From Sarcocystis neurona (taxonomy: Eukaryota; Apicomplexa; Conoidasida; Eucoccidiorida; Sarcocystidae): a DNA stretch of 64,000 bases. The position numbers and the translations under genes are program-made. Where the stretch lies: contig KL647293.1 of NCBI GenBank assembly GCA_000727475.1, forward strand, positions 4,279,783-4,343,782, read 5' to 3'. This document shows positions 1-13,300 of this stretch, in pieces. A model generated the notes under the pieces. It saw only the letters and a list, made by a program, of their open reading frames with translations, was not told the origin of the DNA and did no database searches. Positions within the stretch are counted from its first letter, which is position 1. Each line of letters opens with the position of its first letter.

Positions 1-480
1 AACAGGGGCAGCAGCAGCAGCAGCTGGCAGCAGCAGCAGGGCAGCAGCAGCAGGGCAGCAGCAGCAGCTGGGGCAGTAGCAGCAACAGGGGCAGCAGCAA
101 CAACTTGAGCAGCGGCAGCAACTGGGGCAGCAGCAGCAGCTGGGCAGCAGCAGCTGGGGCAGCAGCAGCAGGGGCAGCAGCAGCAGCTGGGGCAGTAGCA
201 GCAACAGGGGCAGCAGCAACAACTTGAGCAGCGGCAGCAACTGGGGCAGCAGCAGCAGCTGGGGCAGCAGCAGCAGGGGCAGCAGCAGCAACAGAAGCAG
301 TAGCAGCAATAGAAGCAGGAGCAGCGACGGAAGCAGCAGCAGCAGCACGAGCAGCAACAGAAGCAGGAGCAGCAACGGAAGAGGCAGCAGCGAGAGCAGC
401 AGCAGCAGGAGCGGCAGCAGCGACAGCAGCAGCAGGGGGCGCTGGCATGCGCTGAGCAGCAAGCGACGGGCGCGCACGCA
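1..480. repeat. GGCAGCAGCAGC minisatellite with a 119-bp higher-order repeat
   Basis: CAG units interrupted by GG and CTGG. The block from about 62 recurs at about 181 almost unchanged (same CTTGAGCAGCGGCAGCAACTGG core), giving a 119-bp period. The Gly/Ser frame on the plus strand is a repeat artefact rather than a supported gene. Confidence 0.9.
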
Positions 481-1455
481 GCAGTAAAAAGGAGAAGAAA
501 ACCTGTATGTCAGCGCTGACTTCCTGAGCAAGAAAGCCGTGTTGGCGGAGAAATGTGAGTGCCCTTTGCCTCGTTAGTGAGGGGAAGTCGTTAACAAGCG
601 TCAGTCGCAGAAAGGCAGCAAGCGCCTGGGGCAACAGGACACAGCGACAGGAGCCGCAATCACAGCGCCAGCGGCTTCAACAGCAGCGTACGCCCACACC
701 ACCAGGAGCAGGAGCACCAGTAGCAGCAAGAGCAGCAGCAGGAACACCAGCAAGAGCAGCAGCAACAGCGGCAGCAGCAGAAGCAGCAGGAAGAGCAGCA
801 GCAGCAGAAGCAGCGGCAAGAGCAGCAGCAGCAGTAGCAAGAGGAGCAGCAGCAGCAAGAACAAGGCCACACAGAACGCGGGCAGCAACGTAGACAGCAG
901 CAGGTTCAGCAATAGCATCAAGAGATGCGCACCACAGGAGGTTCGTAGCAGCAACAACACGTGAGAGGCCAAAAACAGCAGCAGCAGACGTAGAACAGCG
1001 GTGCCGCCTCTTGAGAGCGAGGAGAAGTGCAGAAGCAGGCGGGTCCCGCAGGACGACAGACAACGGCAAGACGGAGAGCACCAGTGCCAGAGAAAAGCAG
1101 CAGTGCAGTCCACGTAGCAGCAGCGACGATTGCGACGGAGCAGCTGCAGGCGGCTGCAGCCCTTTCCTATGTCATCTCTGGGCAGAAGAGTTGTGTCTAC
1201 CTCGTAGAAGAAGTGTGGAAAATTGATCTCTTTGCCCCACGTGATAATTACATCTTTCTTCGAAGACGGTTCTGGCGGTCTCTTTTTGTTTATGAGAGCC
1301 GCCTACTTCTTGTACATTTCTTCAAGGCAACTCTTTAGTATCGATAGCGGAGCGCGCGCCGCAGCAGTCCACTTGCAGCAGCTGCAACCGTCGCGGCTTC
1401 GATATGACCAAACAACATGCGATTGTCCACGGACTCCGCCACAAACACCACAGGG

Positions 1456-2340
1456 ATGTAACGTACACATATACGTATATATGTACGTAGTGATATGCGG
1501 ATGCTCGGACAGACGTAGATACATACGTATACGGATGAATATCAGCCTGGACATACATATATATATATATATATATGCAGGGATACGCAAATGGTCGGGC
1601 AGACGTCAAGCTATTTATATATATATATATATATATATCTCAAGCTATATACATATATATATATATATGTGGACATAGTCATATGTGGGTGCTCAAACAC
1701 ATATATGTACGTATGTATACTACTCTCTCTCTCTCTATATATATATATATAAATATGTATACATACATACCACAGGGATTTAGTGTATATACGTACACCT
1801 ACTTGTATATCGATGTAGACATAGTTATACGGGGGTTCTATATATCTGTATTTCTCTCTCTTTCTCTCTCTCTCTATATATATACTACAGGGATTTAGGA
1901 CATAAATATATACATTTATATGTGTGTATTGATGTGTATGTATACATATGCTGGTGCTCGCATAGACGTATGTGTATGTGTGTATTAGCCTGGAAACGTG
2001 TACATACACATGTGTGTATCTGCGTATACATTTGCGGAAAAGTATATATATACACGTACATATATGTATATACATGTCGGTCGTATTGTAGTAGTAATAC
2101 ACCAAATACATACCTGCAAGCATGTATATAGACACATATATACATATATATATATTTGGATACATATATATATGTATATATATACATATATATATACATT
2201 GCAAGCCACTGCGTATAAACATATGGGAACCTAGATCTGTCCGACCTATATTTTCCCCCCCTCCCCCGCGCCGTCTTCGAACAAGCCTATACGTCAATAT
2301 CATAAATACAAGCACATATATATATATATATGTATAACTG
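1456..2340. repeat. TA/CATA/GTATA microsatellite block
   Basis: Long runs of TA and CATA/TATG interleaved with short unique sequence. Confidence 0.9.
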
Positions 2341-3235
2341 TATACGTAAGAGAGGTAGAACTATTGAAAGAGAGCAAAAGAGATGGAGGAGACGTACGCG
2401 CGGGATAGAGGGGCATGCCGCAACGGCGTCGAGAAGAGCGACTTTGTCAGACGCAGTTGCGAAACCTACGAAGGGAGACCGCTGGCAGGTGCTGCTGCTG
2501 CTGTCTGCTGCAGTCGTAGCTCCCCTTCCCGAGGGCAGCAGCCCGAGGTCACCTTGCTGTCTTCTGTATTGCTGCCGCTCGGACTCTCGTCTCGTTGCCT
2601 CCTGGCTTTGCAGCAGAACGCAGAAGCGCAGCAGAAGCAAGAAGAAAATACGAAAGCGCAGCACGAAGAAAAGGAAGAGGGGGGGGGAGGACACAGAGGA
2701 GAGGAAGAAGAGAAGAAGGGCAGGGAAATGAAGAAGAAGTCGAGGGGGGAGGAGGATAGGGCCCCCAGACGCAGCTGCAGCGGACAGCGGGGAAGAAAGA
2801 CAGAGAAAACGGCGTGCAGAAGACAGGAATGCAGGAGCACACGACATAAAGAGCACAGAGCAAACGAGAAGGAAATTTTAGTAGGGGAGGGGTGTTGGCT
2901 GCTGTTGCTGCTGCGGCAGTGACTGAAGCAGCCGAGGCAGCAACAACCAAAAGCGACAGAAAGATAAGGGGGCAAACTCAGAGAGGCGCGGGGGCAGCAG
3001 CAGCAGCAGAAACAGCAGCACCGGAGACGCCGTAGCAGCCTGAGCACCGGACGGAGACGCGCCCAGGGGGGGCCACGAGACACGAGAAATTGAGACGAAG
3101 AAGAAGAGAACGTCGAAGAACAGGACGAAGATGGGAGACGGAAAAAAAAGACAAAACGGAAAAGTGAAAAAGTGCGCGTGGCCTACCATCACCCAAGTCT
3201 CTTCCCCCCCAAGTTCCTTTCCACTCCTCTCTCTC

Positions 3236-3800
3236 TATCTACACATATATATATATATAGATAGATAGATATATATGTCAGTAATATAAAGAAGTACTAT
3301 TATGACTGAGGAAGCGAGCAGTTATCCACATATAGATACATATATGAGAGCCCTCTAGATGGTCCTGTACAGATATATCTCCATACACATACGTGAAAAA
3401 AGAGAGAGAGACAGAAAGCTATCTATGTCTCTACATATATGTATAAGTACCGCTAGTTCAATATATTTCTGCAGATACAGCTACTTACATATGTACGCGT
3501 ATATGTATGTACGTTTGCATATATATATATATACATGAAAAGAGAGGGACAGAGAAAGCAAGCTATCTACCTATCTATTCATCTGCCTTACTTTCTTTCT
3601 CTACATGCATATATATACATAGAGATGTATATATATATATATACAGCTATTCCGATATGTAACTGCAGAGAGCGCTAGACACACACGCATACATGTATAC
3701 ATATAAATATATACCACGAGTATATGATACGTATATAGTGTACGGAGGTCCGTCTCCATACGTACATGTACATATATATATATATATATATATTAGGAGT
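3236..3800. repeat. TA/GATA microsatellite block
   Basis: Alternating TATA, GATA and CATA motifs, with short AGAGAG runs. Confidence 0.85.
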
Positions 3801-4244
3801 AGGACATAATAGTATTTTTGTGTGCGTGGATTGCCAAGTTCTTTGTAGAGGATATTTACATGTGGAGACAGGACGACTGGGCAGAGTATTTGCTGCGGCC
3901 CTGTGTCTACTTTTAGAAATGCTGCGTGGAGTGCCATGCCCCTGCGTTTGTCGCTGCTCTGACCACGGCAAGGATAGAAGCGACGAAGGAAACTGAGACG
4001 GGAGAGAAAACAGAAAGAAAGAGAATTTGAGAGACAGCAAGAAACAAGAAAGAGAAAAACAGAAGTAGCACAGCAGGACAAGGGGAAGACGCAGCATGCT
4101 GGTCTGAGGTGTGGGCGCCGGCCGGTGTGGGCGCCGGCCGGTGTCGGCTGGGTGGTCTTGACTGTTTCGGGTGTACATACACCAGACTGCACGCACACAC
4201 ACACACACACTGGTCCCCAAGCCGGGTGTACAGACACCCGGATT

Positions 4245-4341
4245 TCAACGACGCAGCGTCCCTTTTTGCGTGAGAAGTTGACGGCAGTGTGTGTAGAGGC
4301 GGCAGCAGCGGCAACGGGACGGCAGCTGCTCATGCGCACCG
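4245..4341 (-). CDS. Exon 13 (tentative): short basic C-terminus
   Basis: After a CTG-rich pyrimidine tract ending GTCCGCAG the frame gives SGAHEQLPSRCRCCRLYTHC, then QLLTQKGTLRR and a TGA. Length and phase fit, but the sequence has no family signature, so a different terminal exon further down cannot be excluded. Confidence 0.4.
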
Positions 4342-7300
4342 CTGCGGACCAGGGGCGGCAGCAGGAGCAAAAGCAGCAGCAGGAGCAACGGCAGCAGCAG
4401 GAGCAGAAGCAGGTGCTTCAGCAGAAGCAACAGCTCCAGCAGTAGCAGCAGGAAAAGCAGAAGCAGCAGCAGGCATCGCAGTCGCGGGGCAGGGTGAAGC
4501 AGGAGACGCAGCAGCCCACAGACAGCAGCAGCAGCAGACAGTCGCGTTGCTGCTTCGTTTTTTGAAACGGGCTTCGCAGCAGCAGCAGCGGAAAGACGTG
4601 GGACTGGCATGCGCGGGGGCGGCCGGCGCCACGCGGCCACATGCAGAAAAGTCTCGCCGAATATACCTCAGTGACTCCCATCGAGCATAGAGAAGCGCGG
4701 TTGTCTGCTCATCTGCTGCTGAGGACAGTTCGGTTCTCCGCCGACGAGGCCCCCGGGCCAGGCGTCGCCCCGCCGCGGCTTTTTCTTTGATGAATACGAC
4801 CGCTCCTTCCATCTTGGGCGACACTCTCTGCGCCAGCTGCAGGGCCCTGAGGCGAAAGGAAGCACAGAAAAAGTTGCTGCTGGCGAGAGGTGCTACAACG
4901 CATGGCTGCTGGGCCGCAGCGACAGACGCCACTCGAGTGCCTACGTCTCTCCGCTATACAAATGCGCAGCAGCAGGCCGACTTACGGGCGCCACGCAGAC
5001 ACTGCGGAAGCAATCCACTGCGTACCCTACACACGTGCCCATATATATAAATACGTCTAGACCTATATACAAATCTATCCACCTCGCTGTACCTGGACAC
5101 AAATCTATCTATATAGATGGATGTCCATACATTTGTTTATACCGATCTGTTATTCATACGCTTTGGTACGTACGCACACGCACACAAACATACGCGAGAG
5201 CATGTGCTGCACCAGCTGCTTATCCTAGACATCCCTACGTACACACATATACATATATATATACATATATATGTAGGAGTCCATAGACATTCGTTTATAT
5301 CGGCCTACACACGTAGACGTGTACACACATACATACATACATACATAGATACAGAGGCAGACACATATTATACACACGGATGTTCGACTATATTATAAAC
5401 GCTGATGCATGCAATTTCCTGGGCACCGGTCACACATATACAAAACTACCTGGATATCCGTCACATACATGAAGTCCCCTTGATATCCGTATATAAGTGA
5501 ACATGTACATAGGTCTCTATACAGGTATGTGCATTCCTCCATCGGGTGGACCTCTCTCTTCCGATCTCCACACATGTACACATGGTCACACGAATATAGA
5601 GGAGAACATATATTAGGTATAAACACACATCTGGGCCCGTATACGAATACCTCTATACGCCAATATGCCTAAACATATGTGTCCACGTGTATATGTGTGT
5701 GTCTCGCCGTCTCCGTCTCCCAGCGGATATATACGTGAAGGGAAGCACCGCGGGGCAGGGCGGAGGGTGGGGCAGAACAGCAGGCAGGCGGATGTGCGCA
5801 GCAGATGCGCTGCTGCCAGTGAGACGAGAAAGGGACAGCAGCAGGCCGAGGAGGAGGCGACACACGAGAAGAAAGGCAGTCCACAACTGGGCAGGGGGAG
5901 GCCCTCGATCAGCAGCGGTATACGAGAAGAAAGGCAGTCCATATCTGGGCAGGCAGCCCGCGTCTGGGCAGGCAGTCCACGTGTGGGCAGAGGGAGGCGC
6001 TTACCCGCCCTCGATCAGCAGCGCAAGAAGGAAGAAGAGAAGGAAGGCGCACTGCAGGAGAATCGCGCAGCCCGCGGACACCTGCACAGCAAGACACATG
6101 CCGGAGGTGTCCCGCTGACCCCTCTGTGTTCGGCCTCTTCTCTTTATATCTCCGCTCGGTCTCTCTGCCACATATACTCGCAGGCCACCCGAGCTGACCT
6201 CCATCACTTTTTCTCTATCTGCCCTTATCTCTATGTATATGTATGTATACACGGGTTTATGGATGTATAGAGTTCCTGCACATGTATAACATATACATAT
6301 ATAGATGGATACTGTCTCTCCATAGAACGCGTCCAGTCTATAGAGGATGCAAACCACAAAGTATGGGCGTCTCTCACCGTTCGCCTAGTGGACTCCCAGA
6401 CCTATGTGTGCATCCATATACATATATATATATTGCATGTGTATATATGTATGTATATACTTGTATACATACATGTATATATTCATATGTGTGTGTATCT
6501 ATGTGTGGAGAGATATGCGTATATGGGCTCCCGATACGAGGCACCGGCTGAATATATCTGCTCGGGGGGACACGTGGACGCTCAGAAGGAAGGGAGAGCA
6601 GCAGGAAGACAGAAGGCTAGACGAAGAGTAGCTGAATGTCGAGGTCTCCCCAAGAAGAAGAAATCTTCTTTTTATGAAAGGAAGAAGAAACTGACGCTGC
6701 TCAGTCGGGCGGCCGGGGCGAAGTTGTTGAAATACGCCGCGACGTAAAGAGCCGCCGTCGCCAGCAACGAGCAGCTGCAGCAGCAGCAGGTGACGCACCA
6801 GCAGCAGCCCATCACATGCCGCAACAGCAGACGACAAGAGCAGCAACACACGACTGCAACAGCAGCACATGAAGCAGCACCAGTAGTTGCACGTCTAGTA
6901 GCATCTCGGGATCCTCATATACATATATGTAGACGTATAGAGACGTACACATCAAAAGAAATGTATATATAGAGAGAACGATATATATGGATATATATAT
7001 GAAGATATATATTTTGTCTTCAAACAGAGATGCACATACAAAATATATACACACATACATATATATATATCTATACTGAGAGATACAGGGAGAGATAGAA
7101 AGGCATCTACATACTTGCATATATGATAGTAGAACAAATATATATCTATATACATATATAGATATATACATACCCTCTATACTATATACATATATATATT
7201 ATATAATATATACATATAATATAGAGGTCGGTGCTTAGAGAGAGAGAGAAGAACAAACGTGCAAAGAAATAAAAGAGAAAGATACGTGTGTGTGCGTACA

Positions 7301-10300
7301 TGTCTAGATATATATATATATGGGTGTCTATATATATAGATGTATATATACATGTAGACACATATATGAAAATGCCAAATATACAGACATACCCATATAT
7401 GTGCTGCCTACAACATATGGGAGTGGCATGTGCATAGACATATATATAAATACACACATTTATATCTCTTCCTATGTATACACCAACATATACATATATA
7501 TATATATAGGTCTGTCTATATACTTCTCTCTCTACCGTCCCTATGTATCTCTTCCTCTGTGTATACTCATTTCTGGTGTATATATGTACATATATAAATT
7601 TGTATAGAAGAACACCAGGGAGAGAAATGAAGCGGTGGATCTCACGTTGTTAGATGATTAGGGAGATTGTATGGCGTGGGGTTGTACGCACGACTCCTGC
7701 ATGCCGGCAGCAGCAACAGCAACAGGAGCAGCAGCATGCGAGAGCCCAGTACGGCAGCAGAGAGAAACTGCAACAGCAGCAGCAGCATCCACCAGCAGCA
7801 GGACGCGACACCGCTGCAGCAGCCGGAGCAGGAAGAGCAACAGAGTACACGAGCCACCCCACACGCAGAAGCAGTGACAGCCGACAGCACAGCAGCAACC
7901 CACAAGATGCAATAGTAGCACTTTACAACAAGCAGCAGCAGCGGCACTTGACAACAAGCAGCAGCAGTAGCTGATAAGCAGCAGCAACAGCACTTTACAA
8001 GAAGCAGCAGCAGCGGCACTTGACAACAAGCAGCAACAGTAGCGGACAAGCAGCAGCAACAGCACTTTACAAGAAGTAGCAGCTTCAACAGCAGAAACAG
8101 CAGCAGCAACAGCAGCAGCAACACCAGCAGCAGCAACACCAGTAGCACCAACAGCAGTAGCACCATTTTAGAAGGAGCCGCGGCAGCAGTGTGGTAATTT
8201 GCGTGTGAGGGTTGGCCTGAGACTCTTACAAAAGATGAACCGCAGTCGCCAGAACAAATAGATTGAGAGCGAGAATAATCTGGGCAGAGGTGGTCAAGCA
8301 TGGGCGCTTTGAAGAGTAGACAAGTCCCCCAGGGGCGACGAGCTCCACGTAGAGGTTGGTAGAAGTGAACGGCATGGACAAACACAGGAGCGCTCCTTCT
8401 AACACCACCAGCAGCAAGAAAAAACGGTAGCGATGCTGGGGCCGAAACCCATACATCGTCCACGCCACGCCCAGCGCATGCCTGCAACAGCAGCAGCAAC
8501 AGCAGCAGCAGCAATAGCAACAGCAGTAACAGCAGCGGCAGCAGTCACGACAGCAGCAACAGTCACAGCAGCAGCAGCAGTCACAGTGGCGCAGCAACGG
8601 CAGTAGCAGCAGTCACAGCAGCCAAAGTGTCCGGCACAGGGACGAGATGGGAGAGGCCCGTGCGGCCTCAATCTTTCGCAGCAACAACCCCCGTCCCACC
8701 CCCACACACCCCACGTCTAAACACATGCGCATGTCTGTACATGTATATACGAAGAAATCTACAGGTGTCTATAACTGTCCACGGAGAAGTGTCTTTAGAA
8801 GTGTATGAGTTTCACCGTGTGTAGAAGCAAAGGAGAAGAACGTCCACTCGTGTTTGTGCGTCACTACAACGAGAAGTATAGGTGTAACCGTAGACTTCTG
8901 TCTTCACACACACATCCACGAGTGATTCCATGCATGGGTGTCAGCTTACACGCTTAGATTTGGACTCACATATGTATATATGTACGTACCACATCTGCCT
9001 CTCATATACGTGCATATATATATATATATATATATGTAGCTACGTATCGCTGCGCCCAAGGAATGCCTGCAAGAAGCCTGCTTCTATTCGAATATCGACG
9101 ACGTTCATATCTATACATATATGTTTATATATATATATATATATGTGCAGCGTGTCCTCTCTTTCCCTGCATATACATATATATAGATATGTATGCGTAG
9201 TAAGGTGTCTTTCTGCCGGAATGCCAACTAATCTGAATATCATCCACATACGCATATATGCAGAGACAGAGACAGAGTGCACCCGTATCCTACTCTCTTT
9301 CTGTCTACCTCTCTCTGTCTCTCTATATATATGTATATATGTATATCTGTGCTTCTGCTGGCATGGGAGTCGTCGAGAGCAATTTCTTCTGCTGGTGTGT
9401 GGGGAGGAGTGCAAGGCGGGGCTGCGGCGGGGGAAGGGAAAGGGGGCGTACTCGTCGGTGAGCCAGGAATCTTCGCTCTTTGACTTCCGCCAAAGGAAGA
9501 GGAAATGCGAGAGGGGGACGAGGACGAGCCAGAGGAGGAGGCCCCCCGCGCCAAGGGCCTTCCACAGAGGAACTTCATCGCATGCAACGTTGAAGTTTGC
9601 TGCGAGGAACGCGTAGGGAGCAGCAGCGATTGTTTGGTCCGTCACGCAGTCTAGACCTAAAAACAGGAGTCTGTACGCACGCAGAGAAAGGAAGAACGCC
9701 CACGGCCGCAGCAGCAGCAGGATTCGTTGCTGCTGCAGAGTCCGCAAGTGTCGCGCCAGCAGCTGTCTCAACAGGAGCACCAGCGGCAGCAGCAGGGGGA
9801 CGGGGAGCGCAGCAACAGCAGCACAGGGACAGCAGGCGCAGCAGCACCAGCACAGGGACCCGAGGTGCTGCAGCAGCAGCAGCGCCGACGGAGGGAGTGC
9901 AGCAGCGGCAGCTGCCGGCGACGCAGGTGTCTCGACAATTTACGAGCCCGCGGCTGCACCGCAGCAACAGTCCCTAACAGCCTCAGGCAACATCGGCGCA
10001 CTGCACGAGCAGCAGCGCAGCAAAACCGGCAGCAAGCTGTCACAGCAGCAGAAGTAGTCGCAGCAGCAGCAACAGGTAACAGCGAGCAGCAGAAGAAGTA
10101 GCGACACAGCCGCTGCAGGCCGCAGCGGTAGGGGGGGCGACAGCAGGCACCTACAGCAAGCAGCCACAGTCGCAGATAGTCGTCCGGGAGTGACAGTAGA
10201 TCAAGAGGAGAAGCCGGCAAGCAGCAGCAGCTCCGCTAACACCCCGCAGCTCGAATCACAGCAGCAGCAAACAGCAAAGACGCAGCAAGCGTACCTCTCG

Positions 10301-13300
10301 ACAAGCAGCCAAAAACACGCGTATTTACCCAAGAACGTATATACGAATATATATGCACACATACATACACATATATGATATACGTAAGCATATACACATA
10401 AATATATATATATATAATTACGTATATATGGCAGACAGGTGAGGTAACAGATACATATATATATACACGAATATCGAACATAAATATATGCATATGTACA
10501 TATATATATATGTATACGAACGCACACATATGTATACATATGCATATATATATATATACATATTTCGTAAGAGATTGACATGAACGCATGGGCACGCGGT
10601 TGCAGACGAGAACATATATTTTTGTTTGTATGGGTAATGAAGTTAGAAATGCCGATGGTTGCCCACGTGGTCTGCAGCACCGGAGGGGGCCACCGGCAGG
10701 CGTGTAGGGCACCGGGCAGCAGGAGAAGCAGCAGCATTTTTCGCAGGCGCACAAGCATCTCGACGCAGCAGCAAGCACAGCAAGGTTCAGAAGCCAGTTT
10801 TGGCTGACTACTTATCCAGCAGCAGCAGCACACCGTCGCGGAGAACAGGAGAAGGAGGAGGAGGAAAAGCAGCAGCGGCAGCTTTGACAGAATCGCAGGG
10901 AGAATGTGTGGACACTGCACCCGTCGGCCGGCAGAGGAGAGGGCAGCAGCAGCGTGAGGTCAGCGTTGAACGCGTCGCAGCAGCAGCACCGGAAGAAGAG
11001 CAACAGAGAGAAAGCGGCACCAGCAGGCGCGTGGAAGAAGCAGCAGCACCTGAAGAGGAGAGAGCCCAGGAACTGCAGAGCAGCAGCCGGCTGGTACCTA
11101 CTGGCCAACAGCAATAAGAGAAGTGTAGTGCATAAGAAACCATGTGGCGCTGAACCAGCGGCGGAACGGGTAGAGGTCATTTTCTTTGAGCGCGAGCGCC
11201 AGCGTGGGAGCCGGTAACGCGGCAACGCCGGCAGCAATGAGCGACGCTTCCTGGGGCGTCTCCTGGGACGCATGCGGTTCGTCGTCGTCAACGGTGAGCG
11301 ACGGCTGCCTCCCTCTCCGGGCCGCGACGCGGAGCGCGGCGGCGAAGACTTTGCCAGGCCTCCCTGCAGCAGCAGCAGCACCTTTGCGGCCCGGCCAAGC
11401 CTCGCGCCGTTCACGGCTCTGCTGCTGTTTCTGTTCTTCTTTTTCCCCCTGCAAAGCTCCACCCCACACGCCTCGCTTGTTCCATACTCCGGACTCGAAA
11501 GCAGCAGCAACGGGAGCGCCAAAGCTCTGCCGCCCTGTCCCAGGAGCAGAATCTGCCAAGCGGCTGGGACGGGCCGGAGGACTCGCGCCGAGCCCGCCAC
11601 CGGGCTGGGGAGGGGAGGAAGGGCTCTGCCCAGCAGCAGCTGACTGCGAGAGGCCCCCTGCGCCGACGGCCGCAGCGGCAGAGCGCAGAGGACCAGCAGC
11701 GGAGGAGCGCGGAAGGGAAGAAGCCGGTGGCGGTGATGCCTGCAGTGTGGGGCTGCAACAGAATAGCTTGCTCTCACCTGAGGCAGACGCAGCAGTGCTC
11801 CTCCCACCGCCTGACTGCTGCTCGGTCTCTGCGGTAGTAGCGGCACCACCAGCAGGACGTAAAGATGGGTGCTGCGTTGCGTCTATTTCTTCTTTTTCCT
11901 CTGCAGTTCCGGCAGCAACAGGGATCGCAACCACCTCTTCATGCGACCAGCTGGTCCTCGCTGAAGCAGGTGCAACAGGATCAACCAGATCTTGCTGCTG
12001 CCTTCCTCCTTCTTCTCTCCCTGCAGCAACAGCAGCAACCAGGCGCTGCAGCTGCCGACCTTCTCTCCTTTGGCCTCCCGGCGAAGTAGAAGAAGACGAA
12101 TCGGCCTTCTTAGACACCGAAATTGCTGCTTCATGCTCCGCGCTGCTGCGCATGCTGGTACCCGTTCTGCTGTTTGCTTGGGCGACGGTGTCTGCAGGCT
12201 GTCGCCGCGGCGTGCCCTGCTGCTGCTCCTGCTGCCCCAGGCGCTGCTGCGTCCCTCCCGGCTGCTCCGCCTTCGGTGTGGGGTGTTGTGCCGCAGTCGC
12301 AGGATCCGCCGCAGCTGCTGCAGCCCCAAAAGCAGGAGCAGGAGCAGCCGCAGCACCAGCAGTCCCAGAAGCGGCAGCAGGAGGAGTCGCAGGGACACCA
12401 ACAGCAACACGTCCTTCTGCAGGACCACGAGGCAGCATCTGGCCTCTGCGCACACCTTTTATCACCTGCGCCTCAGCTTTTTTGCCGGCTCGCTTCTGGT
12501 CGCGCATCGCCATAAGTTGCTGCTTTCTTTCTTGAAGCTGCACGGCAGCCACCGCGGCCTTCGGCTGCTGCGTCGCCCGGGCCTTCCGCTGCTGGGGTCC
12601 CCTTCCCGCGGCAGGTGCTGCTGCTCCCGCGCCCGGACGCTTCGCAGCCCCGGTCCGGTGCGGCAGCAGCTCTCGCCAAGCTGCAGCATTGCCATGCCGG
12701 AAGCGCAGATGCCATGCGACAGGTTCACACATACACGTACACACGCAGATACAGAGAGAGACATACACAGCAGATAGACAGCGATAGAGCGGCAGCAGGC
12801 AGACAGACAGACCCAGCGAAAGAAAGATGAAGCAAAAAAGGAATAGTAAATGCTGCGTGTACACGAACGCATGCTCAGATAGACACAACGAGGTCCTATC
12901 GACGTGCGCACCTATCCGGCATATATATATGTATACCCCGACACAGTAGACGCAGGGGGAGACGGCGGGATGTACATATGCATGTGTGAGGCGAGTGTGT
13001 AAAGGGGAGAAGTGAGAAAAGGGGCGGTCTTCCCACTGCAAGTAGAAACCAGCAAACTCTGTTGCAGCAGCTGCGGGTGATATACAGATATACAAGAAGG
13101 GGATAGCACGGCGTCCTTCCGCCATTCCTCCTGTGCAAAGTACCTGGAGCCCCACGCCATCAACCTATCCAGATCTCTTTACCAAGAGAAGCCTACGACT
13201 TTGCAGGAAACTTTTTCTTCCGTGTGCGGACACAAAAAGCAAACACCCGTATACGAACGTCCCTAAATTTACATGCACATATACATATATATATATATAT

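Larger units (their letters stand above)
481..4244. other. Repeat-rich stretch without a supported gene
   Basis: Holds CAG arrays (about 690-900), a CAG/AAG-rich stretch (2400-3100) and TA/CATA microsatellites (1456-2340, 3236-3800). Frames around 2383-2500 look mildly coding on both strands (plus: DFVRRSCETYEGRPLA; minus: ASDKVALLDAVAACPSI), and I could not choose. It may include the 3' UTR of the large minus-strand gene. Confidence 0.6.

Noticed and set aside
224..1113. Ser-, Ala-, Leu- and Cys-rich open frames over the CAG arrays
   Set aside because: Translating CAG/CTG arrays in any frame gives long open frames; there is no non-repeat coding signal or splice support here.
1611..2315. 234-aa minus-strand frame and similar Tyr/Ile-rich frames over the TA/CATA blocks
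   Set aside because: These are microsatellite translations (YIYIYI, THTYT); TA and CATA runs contain few stops in some frames.
2383..2922. 179-aa plus-strand frame starting MEETYARDRGACRNG
   Set aside because: The first 35 codons look coding, but the rest is a purine-rich repeat and the opposite strand looks equally coding. No splice-linked partner found.
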